Origin: an uncultured Caulobacteraceae bacterium
GTDB lineage: Bacteria > Pseudomonadota > Alphaproteobacteria > Caulobacterales > Caulobacteraceae
Reading direction: 5' to 3'
Assembly (NCBI GenBank): GCA_946482375.1
Contig: CAMLRH010000152.1
Location: 1-6,369 of the forward strand
DNA length: 6,369 nucleotides
The first letter of the stretch is position 1. Each line of letters opens with the position of its first letter. The notes below the pieces were generated by a model. That model was not told where the DNA came from and ran no database searches. It saw nothing but the letters and a program-made list of their open reading frames with translations. The position numbers were made by a program, and so were the translations under genes. Below, piece after piece: positions 1 to 6,369 of this stretch.

Positions 1-1224
1 CAGCAGGAGTTCGAGCGCGAGGTCGCCCGCGAGTTCCAGGCCATCCCCGGCGCCCGCATCCGCTTCGGCATCGACGGCTCGACCCAGTCGATCAGCATCG
101 CGCTGACCAGCGACGACGGGGAGAAGCTCGCCGCCGCCGCCCGCGCGGTGGAGACCCAGATGCGAGGCGTCCCGGGCTTCAGCAACGTGGTCAACAGCTC
201 CGCGCTGGCCCGCCCCGAGCTGGTCGTCACCCCGCGCACGGAAGAGGCCGCGCGCATGGGCGTGTCGCCGGCCGCCATCTCGCAGGCCGTCCGCGTCGCC
301 ACCATCGGCGACATCGACCAGCTGCTGCCCAAGTTCAACCAGGGCGATCGCCAGATTCCGATCCGACTGCGCTACAGCGAGGCGGGCCGCGAGGACCTGG
401 CGGTGCTGCAGAACATGCGCGTGCCGACGGCGAACGGCGACTCCGTGCCGCTGTCGGCGGTGGCCGACATCACCTTCGGCGCCGGTCCGTCCCTCATCGA
501 GCGGCTGGACCGCCAGCGGTCGGTGACCATCACCGCCGAGCTGAACGACGTGGCGCTGGGCAAGGCCAGCCAGATCGTCCACGAACTGCCGGCGCTGAAG
601 AACCTGCCCGCGGGTGTGGAGGAGCAGCCGGCCGGCGACGCCGAGGCGCTGGCCGAGATGGGCATGGGCTTCGCCATGGCCCTCTTCACCGGCATCCTGC
701 TGATGTACGCGGTGCTGGTGCTGCTGTTCCACAGCTTCACCCATCCGATCACCATCCAGGCGGCGCTGCCGCTGGCTATTGGCGGGGCCTTCCTGGCCCT
801 GCTGCTCACCGGCAACAACATGTCGATGCCGGCGCTGATCGGCCTGTTGATGCTGATGGGCATCGCGGCGAAGAACTCGATCCTGCTGGTCGAGTACGCG
901 CTGGAGGCCATGAAGCGCGGCCTGAGCCGCTACGACGCGTTGATGGACGCCGCCCACAAGCGGGCCCGGCCGATCGTGATGACCACGGTGGCCATGGGCG
1001 CGGGCATGCTGCCGGTGGCCAGCGGCTTCGGCGCCGACTCCGCCTTCCGCCAGCCGATGGCCGTGGCGGTGATCGGCGGCCTGATCACCTCGACGCTGCT
1101 GTCGCTACTCTACGTCCCGGTCGTCTTCACCATGATCGACGACATCCGCGGCTGGATTCTGAGGCGTATGGCCCCGAGGTTCGCCGCCCAGCGCGGCGAG
1201 GTGCCGGAAGGGACGGCGGAGTAG
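1..1224 (+). CDS. RND-family efflux transporter permease, C-terminal part (5' end outside window)
   Basis: The frame is open from base 1 to the TAG at 1222-1224, giving 407 visible residues; a GTG at 148 is internal and not the start. The family is the proton-driven inner-membrane pump of tripartite RND efflux systems (HAE-1/AcrB type), normally about 1,030-1,050 residues, so roughly the first 60% is missing, including the TM4 proton-relay aspartates. What remains is the second periplasmic porter/docking region (visible residues about 1-215) followed by five membrane segments (TM8-12, about 220-245, 250-270, 275-300, 322-345, 355-380). The segment with AAKNSILLVEYA (about 289-300) and the following RARPIVMTT (about 322-330) are hallmark HAE-1 motifs. 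Substrate cannot be told from this half. No adaptor or outer-membrane channel gene follows, so any partners lie upstream. The tail after TM12 is short and charged. Confidence 0.93.
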   Translation, partial: QQEFEREVAREFQAIPGARIRFGIDGSTQSISIALTSDDGEKLAAAARAVETQMRGVPGFSNVVNSSALARPELVVTPRTEEAARMGVSPAAISQAVRVATIGDIDQLLPKFNQGDRQIPIRLRYSEAGREDLAVLQNMRVPTANGDSVPLSAVADITFGAGPSLIERLDRQRSVTITAELNDVALGKASQIVHELPALKNLPAGVEEQPAGDAEALAEMGMGFAMALFTGILLMYAVLVLLFHSFTHPITIQAALPLAIGGAFLALLLTGNNMSMPALIGLLMLMGIAAKNSILLVEYALEAMKRGLSRYDALMDAAHKRARPIVMTTVAMGAGMLPVASGFGADSAFRQPMAVAVIGGLITSTLLSLLYVPVVFTMIDDIRGWILRRMAPRFAAQRGEVPEGTAE

Positions 1225-1225
1225 G

Positions 1226-1256
1226 GCCCGCTTCGGGCAAAAGCCGGTGGGCCGGC
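1226..1256 (+). terminator. Two small GC-rich hairpins after the RND permease stop
   Basis: GCCCG (1226-1230) can pair with CGGGC (1234-1238) across a CTT loop. GCCGG (1243-1247) can pair with CCGGC (1252-1256) across TGGG. They lie directly behind the stop codon and before the katG regulatory region, so they may end permease transcription. Neither is followed by a T-run on the plus strand (the first is followed by AAAA). An intrinsic terminator is therefore only a weak suggestion, since short GC stems arise often by chance at this GC content. Confidence 0.25.
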
Positions 1257-1280
1257 AGCCGCTGAAGGCTACCGATCGCC

Positions 1281-1317
1281 ATAGAGCTGATCTATTGAAA
1301 ACATAGATTCATTCGCT
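1281..1317 (+). promoter_or_regulatory. OxyR-binding site upstream of katG
   Basis: Four tetranucleotides occur at exact 7-base spacing: ATAG (1281-1284), CTAT (1292-1295), ATAG (1303-1306) and CGCT (1314-1317). The enterobacterial OxyR consensus is ATAG-N7-CTAT-N7-ATAG-N7-CTAT, so the first three quarters match perfectly and the last matches two of four bases. The site ends one base before a candidate -35 element and lies about 56 bases upstream of the katG start. That is where an OxyR tetramer would contact RNA polymerase to activate. katG is a classic member of the OxyR peroxide regulon, including in Caulobacter. The oxyR gene itself is not in the window. Confidence 0.85.
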
Positions 1318-1346
1318 TTGCTCTTGAGAAAAGGGAGGCGTCTAAT
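1318..1346 (+). promoter_or_regulatory. Candidate katG promoter (-35/-10)
   Basis: TTGCTC (1318-1323) as -35 and TCTAAT (1341-1346) as -10 are separated by 17 bases. The -10 matches TATAAT at five of six positions; the -35 keeps only TTG plus one base, as expected of a promoter that needs an activator. Transcription would begin near 1353, giving a leader of about 20 nt. The SD sequence GGAGGA (1359-1364) stands 8 bases before the ATG. The placement immediately after the OxyR box is the main reason for choosing this pair. Confidence 0.6.
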
Positions 1347-1348
1347 AG

Positions 1349-3628
<2,280 letters not shown>

Positions 3629-3634
3629 CCTCAG

Positions 3635-3674
3635 GACCACCCCTCGCAGGCGCTCGCGTCCGCGCGGGGTGGTC
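3635..3674 (+). terminator. Inverted repeat (9-bp stem) just after katG
   Basis: GACCACCCC (3635-3643) is perfectly complementary to GGGGTGGTC (3666-3674), with an optional G-U pair extending it outward and a 22-base GC-rich loop. It begins six bases after the katG stop. The right arm ends just before the purine-rich SD region (3676-3685) of the next small gene. There is no T-run, so a classical intrinsic terminator is not evident. It could be a Rho-assisted stop, a 3' stabiliser of katG mRNA, or an attenuator between the two genes. Confidence 0.5.
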
Positions 3675-3691
3675 TGGAAAGGGGACTTACG

Positions 3692-3979
3692 ATGCGCCGC
3701 AGCCAGGTCGACGGGCTGGACCCCAGGCGGACATACTGGGTTCCGGCCGTCGTCTCGCCCGTCAGGGACTGGCGCGGCGCGCCGGGCAGCCATCCGGGGT
3801 CGCGCTATCTGGTCAACCGCGAGACCTTCCGGGCGAGCCGCGACGAGTTCGACACCTTCGAGAGCCGGCTCACCTGCCTTCAATGGATCCTGGCGAACCG
3901 CGCGACGCTGAACCGGACCCTGCCGGGCGCGCCGGTGAAAGCCGTCCGCCTCGATCGCTGGCTGTTGGGCATGGAGTGA
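3692..3979 (+). CDS. Small protein of unknown function downstream of katG
   Basis: A 95-residue reading frame that I do not recognise. Three things support it as a real gene. It has ATG at 3692 with an SD-like GGAAAGGGGA (3676-3685) at good distance. It shows strong G/C preference at third codon positions throughout. It fits the gap between katG (63 bases upstream) and the next gene (70 bases downstream) without overlap. The product is basic and soluble, with no signal peptide or membrane segment. It contains several tryptophans (residues 16, 27, 64 and 89), a central charged stretch around 47-58 (ETFRASRDEFDTF), and a probable helical C-terminal half. It could be co-transcribed with katG if the hairpin between them does not stop transcription. 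Competing plus-strand frames over the same DNA lack a comparable SD and have poorer codon character. Confidence 0.6.
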   Translation: MRRSQVDGLDPRRTYWVPAVVSPVRDWRGAPGSHPGSRYLVNRETFRASRDEFDTFESRLTCLQWILANRATLNRTLPGAPVKAVRLDRWLLGME

Positions 3980-4026
3980 CGGGTCGCAAGCCGACGTTGT
4001 CTGAATGCGTTGTGGCGCGCAGAGTG

Positions 4027-4045
4027 CCCTCCGCGAACGGGAGGG
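4027..4045 (+). promoter_or_regulatory. Leader hairpin covering the ribosome binding site of the reductase gene
   Basis: CCCTCC (4027-4032) is perfectly complementary to GGAGGG (4040-4045), with a 7-base loop. The right arm contains the SD core GGAGG (4040-4044) that serves the ATG at 4050. If formed, the stem would mask the ribosome binding site. This site also fixes the gene start at 4050 rather than the in-frame upstream ATG at 4005. Chance is a real possibility at this GC content. Confidence 0.4.
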
Positions 4046-4049
4046 GTTC

Positions 4050-5081
4050 ATGAGCACGGTTCTGGTCACCGGCGGGTCCGGGTTTATCGGCAGTCACTGC
4101 ATCATTCAGCTGCTGGCGGCGGGGCATACGGTGCGCACGACGGTGCGCAATCTCGCCCGCGAGGCCGAGGTGCGGGGGATGCTGGAGCGGGGCGGGGCCA
4201 CGGGGCTCGAGCGCCTGAGCTTCTTCGCCGCCGACCTCAACGGCGACGCGGGCTGGGCCGAGGCCGTGGCCGGTTGCGACTACGTTCTGCACGTCGCCTC
4301 GCCGTTCCCGGCCGACACGCCGAAGGACGAGAACGACCTGATCGTGCCGGCGCGCGAGGGGGCGCTGCGGGTGCTGCGCGCGGCGCGGGATGCGGGGGTG
4401 AAGCGGGTGGTGCTGACCTCGTCCTATGCCGCGATCGGCTATGGGCATCCCGAGCGCGAGAAGCCGTTCGACGAGACCGACTGGACCAACGTCACCACCC
4501 CCGGCATCGGCGCCTATGTGAAGTCGAAGGCCATCGCCGAGCGGGCGGCCTGGGACTTCATCGAGCGCGAGGGGGGCGGGCTGGAGCTGGCGGTGGTCAA
4601 CCCGGTCGCCGTGCTGGGGCCGGTGCTGGCGCCGGACTACTCGACCTCGATCCTGCTGGTGCAGAAGCTGCTCGACGGGGCGCTGCCCGCCGCGCCGAAG
4701 GCCTCGTTCGGCATCGTGGACGTGCGCGACGTCGCCGACCTGCACATCCGCGCCATGACCGATCCCAAGGCCAAGGGCGAGCGGTTCCTGGCCATGGCCG
4801 GCCGCTCCATGTCGATCCTGGAAGTCGGGCAGGTGCTGCGCGAGCGCTTTCCGGCCGCCGCCAGGAAGGTCCCGACCCGCGAAGCGCCGAACTGGCTGAT
4901 CCGGGCCATGGGGCTGATCAGCTCGGACGCCCGGGCGCTCGGACCGCAGCTCGGCCGCCACATGAACGCCAACGTCGACAAGGGCCGCAACCTGCTCGGC
5001 TGGCAGCCGCGGTCGAACGAGGACGCCATTGCCGCCACCGCCGAAAGCCTGCTGAAACTGGGGTTGGTGAAGGGCGCCTGA
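4050..5081 (+). CDS. NAD(P)-dependent extended-SDR reductase (dihydroflavonol-4-reductase/aldehyde reductase-like)
   Basis: A 343-residue cytoplasmic oxidoreductase of the extended short-chain dehydrogenase family (NAD-dependent epimerase/dehydratase fold). The Rossmann glycine motif TGGSGFIGSH spans residues 7-16. Arg33 in TVRN after the second strand suggests a preference for NADPH, as in dihydroflavonol reductases. Asp62 (ADLNGD) follows the third strand. The catalytic Ser lies in LTSSYAA (124-125), and the YxxxK pair is Tyr156-Lys160 (YVKSK). The C-terminal substrate domain (about 190-340) ends with a typical LGWQPRSNEDAI segment. Bacterial relatives reduce aldehydes or ketones, but the natural substrate is usually unknown and cannot be assigned here. 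ATG 4050 was chosen because a strong SD (GGAGG, 4040-4044) precedes it and the glycine motif then begins at residue 7, normal for the family; an ATG at 4005 would add 15 residues of no family character. The gene is 70 bases behind the small unknown gene and could share its transcript. Confidence 0.9.
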   Translation: MSTVLVTGGSGFIGSHCIIQLLAAGHTVRTTVRNLAREAEVRGMLERGGATGLERLSFFAADLNGDAGWAEAVAGCDYVLHVASPFPADTPKDENDLIVPAREGALRVLRAARDAGVKRVVLTSSYAAIGYGHPEREKPFDETDWTNVTTPGIGAYVKSKAIAERAAWDFIEREGGGLELAVVNPVAVLGPVLAPDYSTSILLVQKLLDGALPAAPKASFGIVDVRDVADLHIRAMTDPKAKGERFLAMAGRSMSILEVGQVLRERFPAAARKVPTREAPNWLIRAMGLISSDARALGPQLGRHMNANVDKGRNLLGWQPRSNEDAIAATAESLLKLGLVKGA

Positions 5082-5097
5082 CCGCTTCGGCGCATGG

Positions 5098-5113
5098 TTA
5101 ACCACGCCTTAAC
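5098..5113 (+). promoter_or_regulatory. CtrA binding site (full box) upstream of the eipA-like gene
   Basis: TTAA (5098-5101), seven bases, then TTAAC (5109-5113) is an exact match to the alphaproteobacterial CtrA consensus TTAA-N7-TTAAC. I saw no other TTAA in this GC-rich window, so the pairing is unlikely to be chance. The first half lies in a 10-base palindrome, TGGTTAACCA (5095-5104). The box starts 17 bases after the reductase stop and ends 70 bases before the eipA-like ATG. The distal TTAACG could serve as a -35 element, with GCCTTACC (5132-5139) a weak -10 candidate. Control by the cell-cycle regulator CtrA is inferred. Confidence 0.8.
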
Positions 5114-5182
5114 GCGGACCGCCTCAAACCGGCCTTACCGGGCGTGGAAGCTCGCCCGAATCGCGCATTTGAGGAGCCGCCC

Positions 5183-5779
5183 ATGGACCGCCGCACGCTT
5201 GTTCTTTCCGGTCTCGCCAGCCTGGGCGCCAGCGCCTGCGCGAACATGCAGCCGGCCGGTCCGGGCAACGACCCGAACGCCCCCGCGCAGCCGACGCAGA
5301 CCTACACGATGGACGAGATCGTGGCGCAGGGCTCCGACTTCCTGGGCGTGGCGGCGGAGACGATGGGCGCGGCGGCCGAGCGGGTGTTCGCCGAGTATGG
5401 CCAGCCGACAGCCTATCTGGCCGGCGAGGAGGCTGCCGCCGCCATCACCGTCGGCGCGCGCTACGGCCAGGGCCTGCTCTACATGAAGCAGAAGCCGACG
5501 ACGCAGGTGTTCTGGCAGGGGCCCTCGATCGGCTTCGACCTCGGCGGCAACGGCGCCCGGGTGTTCACCCTCTGCTACAACCTGATGTACCCGGACGCGA
5601 TCTTCCGGCGGTTCCCCGGCGTCGAGGGCTCGGCCTACCTGATCGGCGGCGTCGGGGTGAATTATCAGCGGGCGGAGAACATCGTGCTGGCGCCGATGCG
5701 GGCGGGCGTGGGCCTAAGGCTCGGCGCCAACGTCGGCTACCTCGTCTACAGCCGCCAGCGGAACATCCTGCCGTTCTGA
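5183..5779 (+). CDS. eipA: DUF1134 family envelope integrity protein, EipA-like
   Basis: A 198-residue exported protein of the DUF1134 family, found mainly in alphaproteobacteria. Its Brucella abortus member EipA is a periplasmic eight-stranded beta-barrel protein needed for envelope stress resistance and virulence. The export signal is MDRRTLVLSGLASLGASACA: two arginines, then a hydrophobic stretch to about residue 18. Cys19 follows Ala-Ser-Ala, which could be a type I cleavage site or a weak lipobox, so it may be a lipoprotein. A Pro/Asn/Gln linker (about 23-40) leads to the conserved domain (about 43-198) with GFDLGGNGARVFTLCYNL (117-134), a glycine-rich IGGVGVNYQR (154-163) and a C-terminal NVGYLVYSRQ (183-192). 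ATG 5183 is supported by GAGGAG (5171-5176), six bases upstream, and puts the signal peptide at the N-terminus. A GTG at 5144 would add 13 polar residues and is rejected. A CtrA box lies upstream, as reported for Brucella eipA. Confidence 0.88.
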   Translation: MDRRTLVLSGLASLGASACANMQPAGPGNDPNAPAQPTQTYTMDEIVAQGSDFLGVAAETMGAAAERVFAEYGQPTAYLAGEEAAAAITVGARYGQGLLYMKQKPTTQVFWQGPSIGFDLGGNGARVFTLCYNLMYPDAIFRRFPGVEGSAYLIGGVGVNYQRAENIVLAPMRAGVGLRLGANVGYLVYSRQRNILPF

Positions 5780-5780
5780 T

Positions 5781-5880
5781 GCTCCCCCTCAGGGGGCGCT
5801 GTCTGCGAAGCGGACTGAGGGGGCCAGCTCAGCAAGCCCCCATCCCGGCCTTTGGCCGTACTTCCCCCAGAGGGGGAAGA
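5781..5880. repeat. Intergenic palindromic element between convergent genes
   Basis: This is a roughly 100-base stretch of nested inverted repeats filling the space between the eipA-like stop and the convergent UPF0114 gene. CCCCCTCAG (5784-5792) pairs with CTGAGGGGG (5815-5823), with an inner CGCT/AGCG pair (5797-5800 with 5809-5812). GGGGGC (5819-5824) could instead pair with GCCCCC (5836-5841). CGGCC-TTT-GGCCG occupies 5846-5858, and CTTCCCCC-AGA-GGGGGAAG occupies 5861-5879. C5 and G5 blocks recur at both ends. From memory, very similar sequences are scattered between genes in Caulobacterales genomes, which makes it REP- or MITE-like; I could not verify copy number. It may also serve as a two-way terminator. 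Confidence 0.65.
5861..5879. terminator. Perfect 8-bp hairpin immediately after the UPF0114 gene stop
   Basis: CTTCCCCC (5861-5868) and GGGGGAAG (5872-5879) pair perfectly across an AGA loop. On the minus strand the stem starts one base after the stop codon. Its symmetry and place between convergent genes suit a bidirectional terminator, but neither strand has a T-run after it. It is also the right end of the palindromic element. Confidence 0.35.
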
Positions 5881-6369
5881 TCAGTGGGCCTTGGTCTTGC
5901 CGGCCAGCCAGTCCATCAGCGCCAGCAGGACGCCCGAGCCGACGAAGGTCAGGTGGATGACCACGAGCCACATCAGGGCGGCCTGATCGAGGGCCTTGCC
6001 TTCGGCCAGCTCCATGAACGCTTTGAGGAGCGCGATGGCGCTGATGGCGACGATGGAGGCGATCAGCTTCATCTTCAGGCCGGAGAAGTCGACCGTGCCC
6101 ATCCAGCCGGGGCGGTCCTCGTGGTCGGCGGTGTCGATCTTGGAGACGAAGTTCTCGTAGCCCGAGAAGATGACGATGAGCAGCAGGTTGCCGGCCAGCG
6201 ACAGGTCGATCAGCGAGAGGACCATCATGATGGCCTCTTCGGGACCCATCGTCAGGATGTGGGCGAACTCGTGGATCGCCTCGTTGACGAAGACGACCAG
6301 CAGCACGACCAGCGCGGCGACCAAGCCCAGGTAGAAGGGCGCCATCAGCCAGCGCGAATGGAAGAGGCC
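5881..6369 (-). CDS. yqhA: UPF0114 (YqhA/TIGR00645) family integral membrane protein, N-terminus outside window
   Basis: On the minus strand the frame is open from the right edge (6369) to the TGA at 5881-5883, giving 162 visible residues. An ATG at 6343-6345 is internal: the eight codons before it read GLFHSRWL, matching the family's conserved SRWLLAP start, so only about eight residues are missing compared with E. coli YqhA. Four hydrophobic segments are visible (about residues 9-28, 46-67, 95-115, 128-150). Family signatures include SLIDLSLAGNLL (about 52-63), FSGYENFVSKID (about 67-78), ASIVAISAI and WLVVIHLTFVGSG. It is an inner-membrane protein of unknown biochemical function. It ends one base before a perfect hairpin and converges with the eipA-like gene. 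Its promoter is outside the window. Confidence 0.92.
   Translation of the reverse strand, partial: GLFHSRWLMAPFYLGLVAALVVLLVVFVNEAIHEFAHILTMGPEEAIMMVLSLIDLSLAGNLLLIVIFSGYENFVSKIDTADHEDRPGWMGTVDFSGLKMKLIASIVAISAIALLKAFMELAEGKALDQAALMWLVVIHLTFVGSGVLLALMDWLAGKTKAH

Noticed and set aside
148..150. GTG as a start for the RND fragment
   Set aside because: The frame is open to base 1 and the upstream codons read as normal RND porter-domain sequence, so the gene starts outside the window.
4005..4049. Upstream in-frame ATG of the SDR reductase
   Set aside because: It would add 15 residues not typical of the family, lacks an SD, and the strong SD at 4040-4044 points to the ATG at 4050.
3870..5105. 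A 411-codon open frame on the minus strand opposite the SDR reductase
   Set aside because: Same cause: composition-driven shadow of a clearly conserved gene, with no domain character and no plausible ribosome binding site.
5789..5971. A 60-codon minus-strand frame next to the UPF0114 gene
   Set aside because: It is partly an out-of-frame reading of the UPF0114 C-terminus and partly translation through the palindromic repeat; such peptides are typical annotation artefacts of these elements.

Overview
The window is very GC-rich, with G or C at most third codon positions. It looks like chromosomal DNA of an alphaproteobacterium, most likely Caulobacterales (Caulobacter, Phenylobacterium or Brevundimonas). 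Four signs support this: a DUF1134/EipA-type envelope protein, a full CtrA box (TTAA-N7-TTAAC) in front of it, GANTC (CcrM-type) sites near both main promoters, and a C5/G5-rich intergenic palindromic element of a type I associate with this group. The assignment is inferred from gene content and motifs, without any database search.

Layout, left to right. Positions 1-1224 (+) hold the C-terminal 407 residues of an RND efflux permease whose start lies outside the window. The gap 1225-1372 holds two short GC hairpins, a near-perfect OxyR box abutting a plausible promoter, and a Shine-Dalgarno (SD) sequence. Positions 1373-3628 (+) encode a complete catalase-peroxidase, KatG. A 9-bp inverted repeat then precedes a 95-codon gene of unknown function (3692-3979, +). 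Positions 4050-5081 (+) encode an extended-SDR NAD(P)-dependent reductase related to dihydroflavonol-4-reductase. A CtrA box at 5098-5113 precedes an eipA-like gene (5183-5779, +). About 100 bases of palindromic repeat separate it from a convergent UPF0114/YqhA-type membrane protein gene (5881-6369, -) that runs off the right edge.

The genes do not form one obvious operon or pathway. A loose common theme is stress and envelope: drug or solute efflux, peroxide defence, aldehyde or ketone reduction, and envelope integrity. The best-supported regulatory statements are OxyR control of katG and CtrA control of the eipA homologue. The second parallels what has been reported for Brucella abortus eipA. 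I found no phage, insertion sequence, CRISPR array, tRNA or rRNA, and nothing that supports an undescribed multi-gene system. The most useful leads are the two regulatory sites, the unknown small gene behind katG, and the palindromic element.
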